Source: Desulforegula conservatrix Mb1Pa (GTDB lineage Bacteria > Desulfobacterota > Desulfobacteria > Desulfobacterales > Desulforegulaceae). Taken from it: a stretch of 64,000 nucleotides of DNA. Of the stretch, positions 39,086 to 48,270 are shown in pieces. The translations under genes were made by a program, and so were the position numbers. The DNA is taken from NCBI RefSeq assembly GCF_000426225.1, contig NZ_AUEY01000009.1:25945-89944 (forward strand), given 5' to 3'. The notes under the pieces are model-generated. The model ran no database searches. It was not told where the DNA came from and saw nothing but the letters and a program-made list of their open reading frames with translations. Positions within the stretch are counted from its first letter, which is position 1, and each line of letters opens with the position of its first letter.

Positions 39086-40501
39086 ATGCGTAGAAACATA
39101 CAAAAATATCTGATTGCCTGTGCGATAATAATGATTTCAGCCATATTGTCATGCGGTTGCGGCTCCCTTCTTCCTCGTAGCAAGTATACATTGCCTGAGG
39201 TGGAAATGCCGCAGACTTGGCAGGGTGAAAATATCACCGGAGCAGGAGTTGCGGCCGGAGACAGATGGTGGATGGATTTTAATGATCCTGTTTTGAGTGA
39301 TCTTGTTGAAAAGGCGCTTAAAACCAATAATGATCTGGCCTCTGCCTCAATCAGGGTCAGGCGTGCCCAGCTGAACGCAGGGCTTGCAGATACAAATCTC
39401 ACCCCGTCCGTGAGCGTCGATGCAAGCGCCAGCGGTATGCGCAATCTGGAAAATCATAATGACAGCAAATCGGGCAGTGTCACAGCAGCGGCAAGCTACG
39501 AGCTGGATCTGTGGGGCAGGCTTGAAAGCATACGGGACGTGAGCCATTGGGAGGCCGAAGCGTCAGAGTCTGACAGGCAGAGCATTGCCCTATCGCTTAT
39601 TGGGACAACCGCGACCGATTACTGGCAGATAGCCTATCTTAATGAGCGCATCTCCTCTGCCGAGTCAAGTGTCGCATATGCTCAAAAGACTCTTGGACTG
39701 GTTGAGGTGAAATATAATGCAGGCGCTGTTTCCGGTCTGGATATTATCCAGGCCCGCCAGTCCCTGTCAACCCGGAAAGCTGAACTGACGAGCCTCGTTC
39801 AGCAGCGCACGGAAGCGCGCAATGCCCTCGCAATTCTTTTTGATCAGGCTCCTGAAAATATTGTGCCAGAACGAAAAAAACTGCCTGATGGCCCGCTTCC
39901 CAAGGTTTCATCAGGTCTTCCTGCAAACTTGCTTGGCCAGAGGCCTGATCTCAGGGCCGCTGAACAGAGGCTCAGAAAATATCTGGCAAATATTGACAGC
40001 ACAAAAGCAAGTTTTTATCCTGCCTTGACTTTGACAGGCAGCCTTGGAAGCAAAAGCGCAAGCCTCGCCGACGTACTTCAGAATCCTTATGGCACACTTG
40101 GCGCAGGAGTGACATTGCCTTTCATCCAGATGAACACCATGAAGCTGAGTGTGGAAATTTCAAAAACCGAGTACGAGGAAGCTGTGGTCAGTTTCCGTAA
40201 GACTCTTTATACGGCTTTTGGCGATGTTGAGAATGCGCTTTCCGGCCGCACCTGTTATGAAGAAGAGAACAAGCTTCTCAAAGAATCACTTACTTTGGCC
40301 AAAAAAGCCGAGGATCTGGCTGAGGTCCGTTATCGGGCAGGTTCAACAGAATTGCAGTTATGGCTGGATGCCCAGGAAAGTCGCCGTAGCGCCGAAAAAA
40401 ATCTGGCTGGAAATCGTCTTAATCTTCTAAAAAGTGTTTTGAAATTATATCAGGCAATTGGGGGAGGAATGTCTGATCACGGTTCTGTTTCAAGCAGATG
40501 A
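39086..40501 (+). CDS. Outer-membrane efflux lipoprotein (NodT/OprM-like)
   Basis: The 471-residue TolC-type protein begins with a lipoprotein signal with a cysteine pair (ILSCGC) at about 22-25. It then shows family features: DRWWMDFNDPVLSDLVEKAL, two repeated helical halves, VEVKYNAGAVSGLDII and LGQRPDLRAAEQRLR. It forms the outer-membrane duct for MacAB. It is in the same direction, 260 nt downstream of macB, with Rep-A between. Confidence 0.9.
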   Translation: MRRNIQKYLIACAIIMISAILSCGCGSLLPRSKYTLPEVEMPQTWQGENITGAGVAAGDRWWMDFNDPVLSDLVEKALKTNNDLASASIRVRRAQLNAGLADTNLTPSVSVDASASGMRNLENHNDSKSGSVTAAASYELDLWGRLESIRDVSHWEAEASESDRQSIALSLIGTTATDYWQIAYLNERISSAESSVAYAQKTLGLVEVKYNAGAVSGLDIIQARQSLSTRKAELTSLVQQRTEARNALAILFDQAPENIVPERKKLPDGPLPKVSSGLPANLLGQRPDLRAAEQRLRKYLANIDSTKASFYPALTLTGSLGSKSASLADVLQNPYGTLGAGVTLPFIQMNTMKLSVEISKTEYEEAVVSFRKTLYTAFGDVENALSGRTCYEEENKLLKESLTLAKKAEDLAEVRYRAGSTELQLWLDAQESRRSAEKNLAGNRLNLLKSVLKLYQAIGGGMSDHGSVSSR

Positions 40502-40540
40502 GATGTGGGGGGCGACATATCCGGGCAGATATACTCTGAC

Positions 40541-41569
40541 CTAGCATATTCTGGGAAGCTGTTCCCCTGTCAGCATTGGGATGATTCTTTCCCCTCCGAT
40601 GCGCGTTTTCATAATCACCTTTGAAAGTCCTGGTTGGCTCACTTCTCCGATAACCGAGACGTTTTGGCCCATTTCATGATTTCTCATTAGTGCCACAAGT
40701 TTTTCCGCGTCTTTTGCGGCCACCACAGCCACAAGCTTTCCTTCGTTGGCCACGTAAAGGGGATCTATTCCAAGAAGAGAGCATAAAGCCGACACTTCTT
40801 TTCTGACAGGAATTGCCTCTTCATCTACCCTTATGCTGGTTCCTGCATTTTCAGCAATCTCGTTCAGAATGGTTGCAAGTCCGCCCCTGGTTGGGTCCCT
40901 TAGTAATCTGATTTCTGCGCGGCTTTTGATCATCTTTTCCACCAGATGGCAAAGTGGCGCAGTATCGCTTGAAATTGAAGCCGGAAGCTCCATATTTGCC
41001 CGGGTTGCCAGAATCGCTATGCCGTGGTCGGCAATCGTGCCGCTTATGATGATTTTATCCCCTGGCTCCATGCATTGTCCGCAGAACGGGGTTCCGCTTA
41101 TGACCCCAATGCCTGAGGTTGTGATGAAAATTTTATCGGCAGCGCCCTTTGCAACAACTTTCGTGTCTCCTGTTACAATTTTGATGTTTGCCCTTTCAGC
41201 CGCCTTTGCCATGTCGCTTATAATAAGATCAAGATCTGAAACAGGGAAGCCTTCTTCAATGATAAAGGCGCTGCTTAGATAAAGTGGTTTTGCTCCGCAC
41301 ATGGCCAGATCGTTTACAGTGCCGTTAACCGAAAGGCTGCCTATGCTTCCGCCTGGAAAGAAAATCGGGTCGACCACGTAGGAATCGGTTGTGAAAGCAA
41401 GCCTTGTCCCATGACCGTCAATAACAGGCAAATCAAAAACAGCCCCGTCTCCGAGCCTGTCAAGTAAGGGGTTTCCAAGCGCAGGGAGTATGTGGCCTCT
41501 TATCAATTGCTCCGAGCGATAACCCCCGCTGCCATGATCCATAAGAATGACTTTGTCTTTTTTTTTCAT
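40541..41569 (-). CDS. hypE: Hydrogenase maturation protein HypE
   Basis: The 342-residue product has KVILMDHGSGG at its start, NDLAMCGAKP, RDPTRGGLATILNEIAE and the diagnostic C-terminal PRIC. It dehydrates the carbamoyl placed on its terminal Cys by HypF to thiocyanate, giving the CN ligands. ATG 41569 was chosen; a 44-residue longer reading runs backward into Rep-A. It is downstream of hypD, separated by Rep-A and Rep-B/D elements that split the hyp operon. Confidence 0.96.
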   Translation of the reverse strand: MKKKDKVILMDHGSGGYRSEQLIRGHILPALGNPLLDRLGDGAVFDLPVIDGHGTRLAFTTDSYVVDPIFFPGGSIGSLSVNGTVNDLAMCGAKPLYLSSAFIIEEGFPVSDLDLIISDMAKAAERANIKIVTGDTKVVAKGAADKIFITTSGIGVISGTPFCGQCMEPGDKIIISGTIADHGIAILATRANMELPASISSDTAPLCHLVEKMIKSRAEIRLLRDPTRGGLATILNEIAENAGTSIRVDEEAIPVRKEVSALCSLLGIDPLYVANEGKLVAVVAAKDAEKLVALMRNHEMGQNVSVIGEVSQPGLSKVIMKTRIGGERIIPMLTGEQLPRIC

Positions 41570-41607
41570 ATTAATGCCGTTTTGTGGTGTGAAATGTCTT
41601 GTATGGT

Positions 41608-41740
41608 TGACAAGGCCGCAAAAACTCCGGTTCCCGTCATTCCTGCGCAAGCCGGAATCCAGAAGTGTCTGAAAATCTGGATGCCGGATCTGGTATGGCA
41701 CGACGCCGTTGTCTTTTTTTTAGTTTTTGAGAGTCCATGA
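41608..41740. repeat. Rep-A element between hypD and hypE
   Basis: From GACAAGGCCGCAAAAACTCC to TTTTTGAGAGTCC. It lies directly upstream of hypE and would be part of its leader. Confidence 0.82.
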
Positions 41741-41807
41741 TCTTTAAATAAAATTGATATTATAACAGATGCTTACTTGTGTATTCACCTCTATGATTTT
41801 TATCATT

Positions 41808-41905
41808 GAAATGCTTTTTCCGAGCTTTTTTCAAAAAGCGGCCCGCCGACATTCGGATCAATGTCTGATTACGAGCAAAGGACGCTCTATCCCGGCCTAT
41901 TAATT
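41808..41905. repeat. Rep-B plus Rep-D composite, degraded
   Basis: GAGCTTTTTTC-AAAAAGCGGCCCGCC, then a GTCTGATTACGAGC/GCTCTATCCCGGCC partner with mismatches. It follows hypD's stop. Together with Rep-A it accounts for most of the 380-bp gap. Confidence 0.6.
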
Positions 41906-41947
41906 GGCCTATGACTCGGCATCATTTTTCCAGGCCCTCGGGCATAT

Positions 41948-43036
41948 TTATTCTCCGTAATGATAATAAGCAGCACAGGTTCCTTCACCTGAAACCATGC
42001 AAGGGCCAACAGGATTGAGAGGCGTGCAGACTTTTTTGTACAGAGGACAAGACTGTGGGGTGGCTTTCCCTGTGAGGATTTCGCCGCAGGCACAGCCAGA
42101 TGGATCTGCCTCATCAGTTGGTGCGATTCCGAAAGCATGGCATGGGTCGAATCGTCTGTAACGCTCTGAAATTGCAAGGCCGCTAGCGGAGATTACTCCT
42201 ATACCACGCCATCTGGAATCAGTAACGTCAAAAACCTCATTCATCATATTCATTGCTGGTTTGTTGCCTTCGGCGCTCACTGCCCGTTCATAAGTATTAT
42301 AAAATCCGGTTTCGCCTGATTCAAATGCCCTGATCAGTTCTGCGATTCCCCTTAAAAGATCAACTGGTTCGAATCCTGTGACGGCAGCTGCTCGCCTGCT
42401 TGTCTTGGCCACGGATCTGAAATAATCAGCTCCTGTCATTGCTGAAACATGGCCCGGCAGAATCAGGCCGTCTATGGAGGAATTCCCTGATCCCATGACT
42501 GCTGAGATTGCCGGAGGGGTCAGCTTGTGTGACGAATAGACAAAAAAATTGGCCAGCTTCATTTTGTCAGCTTCTTTTATTGCTGCGGCAACTGTGGGTG
42601 CTGTTGTTTCAAACCCTACTCCTGCAAAAACTACCCGCTTCGAAGGATTTTTCACGGCCAGATCAAGGGACTCCATCACTGAACAGACCACCCGGACGTC
42701 AGCGCCTCCGGCACGTTTGTCCTGAAGAGAACTGGATGTGCCCGGAACCCTCATCAGGTCTCCGAAGGCTGCGAGTATTGTGTTCTCTTGACCGGAAACA
42801 GATATGATTGCATCTATGTCGCAGGATGGTGTCACGCATACCGGGCATCCTGGCCCTGAAAGCAGGGTGACGTGGGCTGGAAGAAGGGATCTTATCCCGT
42901 TTTTGAAAATAGAGACTGTGTGTGTGCCGCAAACTTCCATGAGAGTCACCGGGCGGGTGCTTATATCACGTATATGTCCGGCAAGCGCCCTGCATGTTGA
43001 GGTATCTCTGTAGCCGTCCCTCCAGTCAAATGTCAT
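41948..43036 (-). CDS. hypD: Hydrogenase maturation protein HypD
   Basis: The 362-residue iron-sulfur protein has MEVCGTHT, GPGCPVCVTP, GFETTAPT and a C-terminal cluster region with CACGEI, CPLYKK and GTCAAYYHY. It is the scaffold, with HypC, on which Fe(CN)2CO is built. The start overlaps hypF's stop by ATGA, so translation is coupled. Confidence 0.96.
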   Translation of the reverse strand: MTFDWRDGYRDTSTCRALAGHIRDISTRPVTLMEVCGTHTVSIFKNGIRSLLPAHVTLLSGPGCPVCVTPSCDIDAIISVSGQENTILAAFGDLMRVPGTSSSLQDKRAGGADVRVVCSVMESLDLAVKNPSKRVVFAGVGFETTAPTVAAAIKEADKMKLANFFVYSSHKLTPPAISAVMGSGNSSIDGLILPGHVSAMTGADYFRSVAKTSRRAAAVTGFEPVDLLRGIAELIRAFESGETGFYNTYERAVSAEGNKPAMNMMNEVFDVTDSRWRGIGVISASGLAISERYRRFDPCHAFGIAPTDEADPSGCACGEILTGKATPQSCPLYKKVCTPLNPVGPCMVSGEGTCAAYYHYGE

Positions 43037-45402
43037 GGCTTTACCTTTTTAACCAGATGGTTTTGGCATGTTGCGGCCGCTATTCCTGCCTGTCCCAGGG
43101 AAAGACCTCCGTCGTTTGTCGGTACGATGGAGTGGGTGAGCACTGTGAGATTTTTTTCTGAAAGGGCTTTTGAAAGTCCTGAAAGAAGCCAGGCATTCTG
43201 GAACACTCCGCCGCTCAAGGCCGCTACACTCATGCCTGTTTGTTCTGCAAGCCTTGAACTTATTTCTGCAAAGATATTAATCACGGTGTTGTGGAAGCGT
43301 GCGCTGATTATTTCTTTGTCAACATGGGATTCAAGATCACTGACAATGGCCCGGATCAGTGGCTTCATGTCAGGAATAATGATTCCGTCTGCTTCATGAA
43401 TTTTATCCGGCAGAACTTCATCCATAGAATATCCGGGGATGTCCCAGGGAGCGTTCAGTGCGCACATTTCAAGGGCCATGGCTGCCTGACCGTCAAAGGT
43501 ATTCATCTGGCAGAGGCCTATGATGGCGGAAACTGCATCAAAAAGACGGCCCATGCTGGATGTCAGGGGAGAATTGATCTTCCTCTTCATCATATGTACG
43601 AGGGTTTTGGCCTCTGAAATCCCGGTTTTTTTGAAAATCGGCACATCGAGATTCCACATGTCATCACCAAAAGTATTGTAAAGCCAGCTTATCCCCATGC
43701 GCCAAGGCTCTTTCACTGCTGCGGAGCCTCCTGGCATTGGAACAGTCTCAAGGTGGGCTGCGCGTATATATTGTTTCCTTGAGGCTATAAGAACTTCGCC
43801 GCCCCAGATTGTTCCGTCATCCCCGTAGCCTGTTCCGTCAAAGGCTAAACCGATCACGTCTCCGTTATATCCATTTTCCACCATGCAGCTCACGATATGG
43901 GCGTGGTGATGCTGGACAGTTATGGCTTCGGCATGCGGGAAACTCTTCCCTAAGCCGGAAGTTATATAGTCAGGATGGCTGTCGTTAACCATGAGAGACG
44001 GATTTGCATCAATCAGCCTGCGCATGTGGCACGCTGTTTCATGGAAAAATTCAAGTCCGGAAGGTGTTTCAAGATCTCCGATGTGCTGGCTTAAAAACGC
44101 AGATCCGCATTTAACCATGCATAATGTGTTTTTCATGATTCCGCCAGTTGCAAGGATTTGCGGTGTGTCATTTATCATGCTAACTGGCATGGGGGCATAT
44201 CCGCGTGAGCGCCTGATCAATCTGAATCTGTCATCTATCCACCGGCCAACCGAATCATCGCTTCTCATATGAATATCCCTGTCGTGGAGAAGAATTCCAT
44301 CAGCCATTCCGCTGAGCGAGGCAATGGCGTCCTGGTTTTTGCAGATTATGGGCTCGCCTTTTCTGTTGGCGCTCGTCATGACAAGAATAGTCTGATTCTT
44401 TTTGAAAAGAAGAGCATGGAGCGGCGCATATGGCAGCATAACCCCGATCATGGGATTTCCGGGAGCGACGTCTTCGGCTATTTTCCATTCTTTTTCCGGG
44501 GTTTTCTTTTTTTTAAGAATTACGACTGGTCTGGCAGAGGACATGAGGACGCCAGCCTCACCTTCGCCAACCTCGGCAAAAGACCGAACTGCGTCCAGAG
44601 ATGCTGCCATCACGGCAAAGGGTTTGTCACCCCTTGCCTTCAAATGTCTTAGCCTTGAAACTGTTTCCTGGTTTGTAGCGTCAGCTGCCAGATGAAACCC
44701 GCCTATCCCTTTCAGCGCAACAATTTTCCCGTTTTGAAGCATGGACACAGCCGCCTCAATGGCATGCCTGTCCGAAAGTTCAGGCTCTTTGCCATGGTAA
44801 AGAAAAACTTTTGGGCCGCATACATGGCAGCATATGGTCTGGGCGTGAAAGCGCCTGTCGCCTGGGTTCCCGTATTCGGAACTGCATTCCTTGCACATGG
44901 GGAATGAATCCATGGTTGTGTTTATTCGGTCAAAGGGGATATCCTTGATAATGCTGAACCTTGGGCCGCAGTCCGTGCAGGTGATAAAAGGGTAAGCTGA
45001 TCTTCTGTTTTCAGGGTTTCCCATTTCTGACAGACATGAATCACAAACAGACGCATCAGGAGGAACCATCGTGCCGCGTGTCTGATTTTCAGTGCTTGTT
45101 TCAATTGTAAATCCATCGAAATCCTGGAGGTGAAATGGTTCCACCAATATTTCCGTGATTCCTGAAAGTTTAGGCGGCGCATCGGAAAGACATTTTTTGA
45201 AAAGGGTGATGGCGCTTTTCCCTCCCTGTATTATGATTTCAACCCCTTCCCTCGTATTTTTGACTTTCCCGGTCAGCCCAAGTCTTTTTGCATTATTATG
45301 GACAAATGGCCTGAACCCCACCCCCTGAACCATGCCCTTCACGATTATCTTTTCGCTGACGGTTTCAGATTCATATTGGCTGGGTATGGCATCAAATGAC
45401 AT
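43033..45402 (-). CDS. hypF: Carbamoyltransferase HypF
   Basis: The 789-residue multidomain enzyme has an acylphosphatase domain (about 15-105; KGMVQGVGFRPFVH), two zinc fingers (CDSCLSEMG with CTDCGPR; CKECSSEYG with CCHVCGP), a YrdC-like ATP/carbamoyl domain and a Kae1-like part with HHHAHIVSCM. It makes the carbamoyl group for HypE. It begins 6 nt after hypC. Confidence 0.96.
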   Translation of the reverse strand: MSFDAIPSQYESETVSEKIIVKGMVQGVGFRPFVHNNAKRLGLTGKVKNTREGVEIIIQGGKSAITLFKKCLSDAPPKLSGITEILVEPFHLQDFDGFTIETSTENQTRGTMVPPDASVCDSCLSEMGNPENRRSAYPFITCTDCGPRFSIIKDIPFDRINTTMDSFPMCKECSSEYGNPGDRRFHAQTICCHVCGPKVFLYHGKEPELSDRHAIEAAVSMLQNGKIVALKGIGGFHLAADATNQETVSRLRHLKARGDKPFAVMAASLDAVRSFAEVGEGEAGVLMSSARPVVILKKKKTPEKEWKIAEDVAPGNPMIGVMLPYAPLHALLFKKNQTILVMTSANRKGEPIICKNQDAIASLSGMADGILLHDRDIHMRSDDSVGRWIDDRFRLIRRSRGYAPMPVSMINDTPQILATGGIMKNTLCMVKCGSAFLSQHIGDLETPSGLEFFHETACHMRRLIDANPSLMVNDSHPDYITSGLGKSFPHAEAITVQHHHAHIVSCMVENGYNGDVIGLAFDGTGYGDDGTIWGGEVLIASRKQYIRAAHLETVPMPGGSAAVKEPWRMGISWLYNTFGDDMWNLDVPIFKKTGISEAKTLVHMMKRKINSPLTSSMGRLFDAVSAIIGLCQMNTFDGQAAMALEMCALNAPWDIPGYSMDEVLPDKIHEADGIIIPDMKPLIRAIVSDLESHVDKEIISARFHNTVINIFAEISSRLAEQTGMSVAALSGGVFQNAWLLSGLSKALSEKNLTVLTHSIVPTNDGGLSLGQAGIAAATCQNHLVKKVKP

Positions 45403-45407
45403 GGCAT

Positions 45408-45629
45408 TTATCTTTCAGGAATGGAAAAATGTTTCAGAATTTCAAGGGTTTCAAGCGCCGCTGTTTCGTCTATTCTGCTTATGGCGCATCCTGCATGTAT
45501 GATGAGATAGTCACCTTGAACCGGATTTTCGATCAGCATGAGATTTACGGTCATGCTAATCCCGTCTGATTCCACAATACCTGTTGATCCTGCGATACTT
45601 GTCAGCCTCATTGGGATGGCTATGCACAT
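45408..45629 (-). CDS. hypC: Hydrogenase maturation chaperone HypC
   Basis: The 73-residue product starts MCIAIPMRL, the conserved start whose Cys2 binds iron during assembly. YLIIHAGCAISRIDE is the usual second motif. GGGGA lies 10 nt before ATG 45629. It is the promoter-proximal gene of the minus-strand hypC-hypF-hypD unit and is divergent from hypA. Confidence 0.95.
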   Translation of the reverse strand: MCIAIPMRLTSIAGSTGIVESDGISMTVNLMLIENPVQGDYLIIHAGCAISRIDETAALETLEILKHFSIPER

Positions 45630-45817
45630 GGATTTCAAGTCCCCTGGGAAATGTTTGCCGTATTTTTTTGTTTCAGGAATCTGTCATATGAAATTCCGGA
45701 GCATAGGCAAAATGAAAAAATGATTTACATCATGGACTAATACTGTTTACGATAAACTAAGGTCGCATTTAAAAACAACTCCTAATTTCAGCCCACAATT
45801 TTTATATAGGTTCACGC

Positions 45818-46171
45818 ATGCATGAACTGTCAATCGCAGTACAGGTCGTCGAATCAGCCATCAGGGCCATCCCTCCTACTCTTGCCGGGCATCAGGTCGA
45901 AAGGCTAACCCTTGACATCGGAAAAATGTCGAGCGTGACTGAAACCAGCCTGAGGTTCTGTTTTGAAATGGCATCCAGGGGCACATCCCTTGAATCGGCG
46001 GAACTGGTTGTTAACGAAATCCCTGTGACTGCGGAATGCCGGGCATGTCTGACCGGGTGGACTATCCTCGAACCCGAGTTTCTGTGCGGGAAATGTGGCA
46101 GCTACGATATCAAGGTATTAACCGGGCGGGAGCTCATGATTAGGTCCATAGAGGTAAGGGAGAAAAAATGA
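45818..46171 (+). CDS. hypA: Hydrogenase nickel insertion protein HypA
   Basis: The 117-residue protein starts MHELSIAVQ (nickel-binding MHE) and carries a zinc ribbon of CRAC and CGKC pairs (C-x2-C repeated). It delivers Ni to the hydrogenase large subunit, normally with HypB, which is not found in the window. It is divergent from hypC, leaving a 190-bp shared regulatory gap. Confidence 0.95.
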   Translation: MHELSIAVQVVESAIRAIPPTLAGHQVERLTLDIGKMSSVTETSLRFCFEMASRGTSLESAELVVNEIPVTAECRACLTGWTILEPEFLCGKCGSYDIKVLTGRELMIRSIEVREKK

Positions 46172-46477
46172 AATTGAAAGGCGCCATGCAAATCAATCCT
46201 CTGTGAATGGAGAAAGTTAAATTGACAAAAATATCCGCAGTTCTTTATAATCACTTAAAGAACATCAATTATATTATGTGGCTCTGCCTGATTTTCAGTT
46301 AAAAAGTGCCTTTTATGGTTAATTTGCCATCAAAAAAGGGTGATGCGTAGGTCGGATTAGGACGCCCTTTGTCCGTAATCCGACGTTAAGCCGAGTGCCT
46401 CCGGCGAGGCTTTATAACCCAATAGACCAAAATCAGATGAAGCGTATTCGTTCGGCTGTTTTGAAGTTGATAGGGCG
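46172..46477. other. Intergenic stretch, mostly palindromes
   Basis: It holds a Rep-D hairpin (46347-46384, GTAGGTCGGATTAGG/GTCCGTAATCCGAC) and, beside it, the fragment ACGTTAAGCCGAGTGCCTCC also found before Rep-B at 34681. The first 170 bp have nothing recognised. Confidence 0.45.
46347..46384. repeat. Rep-D hairpin
   Basis: GTCGGATTA and TAATCCGAC arms, with inner GGAC/GTCC pairing. Confidence 0.75.
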
Positions 46478-46622
46478 AGTGCCTCGAGCGGGGCGCTTTT
46501 TGTAAAAAGCTCCGCAAAAACTTTATGGTTTTGTTAGTAGGCAAAAAACTGATATTTTTAGAGTTTTAAAAATGCTAAGCTCATGAACTTTCAAATGTTA
46601 CTGAGAATTGAGCATAACCACA
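46478..46622. repeat. Rep-B long form, copy 2
   Basis: It matches 34681-34836 almost base for base through the tail, ending GAGCATAACCACA. It lies about 140 bp before the hydrogenase operon. Confidence 0.8.
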
Positions 46623-46759
46623 ATTATATTATGTCCTTTGGTACATCACCAAACACTCATAAGTCCATAAGACCGTATTAACCCCCTGATTTTGTAAGGC
46701 CAGTTCATTGGCAAATACTTGCTCTTTCTTTTCTCCGGCTGATAAGGAGTAATTCAGAC

Positions 46760-47308
46760 GTGAATGATCTCATTGATACAAGAGCCTCACTTCAGGAGGC
46801 TATGAATTTTTTAGGTGCGCTTGCCAGCGGCATCGAGCATGCCATAGGCGATTCGTCGAACGGCATATCATATCTTGCCGGAAAACGCCTGGGGATGCAG
46901 TTTTCGAGCGGAGCCCCGGTTACAGACGATATCGAAAAGGCCATCCTGACGATCCGCAATGTTCTTGTGAAGAATAAATGTTTATGGCATTTTGAGCCTT
47001 TCAAGCCACATGACCGAACGTCCATGGTGCTGTCCAAAGGGGATGGAGATGAAATTCTTCTTGTGTTCAGCGACTGCATGATCAGGCAGGCACTTTTTAG
47101 ATTCGGCCACTCCCAGAAAGGGTCTCTGTGCAATATGATGAACGGATTCTTTTCAGGCGCCATTCTTAACATCATGGGGTGTGATTCCACCCTTCAGATC
47201 ATGCATGCAGGTGAAAACGGCTGTCTCAAAAAACTGACGGTCAAAAGCAAAAAAAGCAGCAAAAATTTCGTCGACGATATTATTCAAGGAAACGAGGAGA
47301 CCAGATGA
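46760..47308 (+). CDS. V4R-like accessory protein of hydrogenase operon, paralog 1
   Basis: The 182-residue protein is not named in my memory. It is alpha/beta with a Gly-rich helix (SNGISYLAGKRLGMQ), LFRFGHSQKGSLCNMMNGFF and a C-terminal strand with ENGCLKKLTV. This pattern resembles the V4R small-molecule-binding fold and aligns well with the 152-residue protein at 49932, including three cysteines (DCMI/RCIL, LCNM/MCRL, GCLK/SCLV). GTG 46760 follows AAGGAGT. It overlaps the small-subunit gene by ATGA. A role in sensing or assembly is inferred from its place. Confidence 0.6.
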   Translation: MNDLIDTRASLQEAMNFLGALASGIEHAIGDSSNGISYLAGKRLGMQFSSGAPVTDDIEKAILTIRNVLVKNKCLWHFEPFKPHDRTSMVLSKGDGDEILLVFSDCMIRQALFRFGHSQKGSLCNMMNGFFSGAILNIMGCDSTLQIMHAGENGCLKKLTVKSKKSSKNFVDDIIQGNEETR

Positions 47309-48270
47309 GCGGAGATGAAACGAAAAACAGTGCACCTGTAAATCCGGTTTCAGTGAATCTTGAATGGCTGAGCGATTGCGGCGGATGTCATGTGGCGGTC
47401 GTGGATCTGCATGAAAAAATTATCCAGGTTCTGGAATCTGTCCAAATACTGAGATGTCCCGTTCTCACCGATATCAAGGGGTATCCAAAAGCACGGATAG
47501 GACTTGTTTCCGGTGCTGTCAGAACCGAGCATGACCGTCATGCAGCCGAAGAAATGCGGAAAAGCTGTGACCTCATAATCGCCTGGGGCTCATGCGCCGT
47601 TTATGGCGGCATAGTTGGTGCCGGAATAGTTCATACCAGAAAGGAAATTTTTGACACGGTCTATATTAACGGGAAAACGACGTCATCCCATGTTAGCCCG
47701 TCAGTTGAAGTATCACCATTTGAAAAATTTGTGCTGCCCATAGATGAAGTCATAGATGTGGACATGTACCTTCCTGGGTGCCCTCCTCATCCTGCTTTTG
47801 TGTTCGATGCGCTCATAGCCCTTGTTGAGGGCAGAAGCCCCAAGGCCGCCAAGCGTTCGGTGTGCGGAAGATGTAACCGTGTAATGGAAAAAACCGAAGT
47901 GGACACCATAAAAAGCAGCTCCACTGGAATTCCTGACCCTCATCTCTGTTTTCTCAGCCAGGGGTATATCTGCATGGGATCTGTAACTCTTGACCGATGT
48001 CTGGCTCCATGTCCGACCAACGGAGTTGTCTGTACTGGCTGTGCCGGAGCCACCATGCAGGTTTTGACTGAGCCAAACAGGGATATAAGGACGGAAATTG
48101 CAGACAGGATGTCGCGGCTCACCCTTATCCCTCGGAAGACAATAATTTCTGAAATCGAACGCACCGCAAAATCCCATTACTCCTACACCATGGCCTCATC
48201 CATGATTGGAGAAAAACCAACCTTCCTTATCAAGAAATGGCTTTCTGACGTGGAGGCAAGTTATGAATAA
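47305..48270 (+). CDS. [NiFe]-hydrogenase small subunit (group 3, MvhG/HoxY-like)
   Basis: The 321-residue iron-sulfur subunit has the proximal cluster motifs DCGGCH, GSCAVYGG and PGCPPHP, and further cysteines in ICMGSVTLDRC, APCPTN and CTGCAGATM. It lacks a twin-arginine signal, so the enzyme is cytoplasmic. The C-terminal half matches the Mvh-type (CxxC-rich) layout. It passes electrons between the active site and the ferredoxin encoded two genes later. It overlaps the large-subunit start by 8 nt. Confidence 0.9.
   Translation: MSGDETKNSAPVNPVSVNLEWLSDCGGCHVAVVDLHEKIIQVLESVQILRCPVLTDIKGYPKARIGLVSGAVRTEHDRHAAEEMRKSCDLIIAWGSCAVYGGIVGAGIVHTRKEIFDTVYINGKTTSSHVSPSVEVSPFEKFVLPIDEVIDVDMYLPGCPPHPAFVFDALIALVEGRSPKAAKRSVCGRCNRVMEKTEVDTIKSSSTGIPDPHLCFLSQGYICMGSVTLDRCLAPCPTNGVVCTGCAGATMQVLTEPNRDIRTEIADRMSRLTLIPRKTIISEIERTAKSHYSYTMASSMIGEKPTFLIKKWLSDVEASYE

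Noticed and set aside
41570..41701. N-terminal extension of HypE by 44 residues
   Set aside because: The extra residues are translated from Rep-A and do not fit the family; ATG 41569 fits the normal KVILMDHGSGG start.
46709..46723. Sigma-54-like site (TTGGCAAATACTTGCTC) before the hydrogenase operon
   Set aside because: The GG to GC spacing is one base short of the strict -24/-12 spacing, so it is unlikely to be used.
47713..48177. 154-residue minus-strand ORF over the hydrogenase small subunit
   Set aside because: Shadow of the cysteine-rich small-subunit gene with no independent signal.
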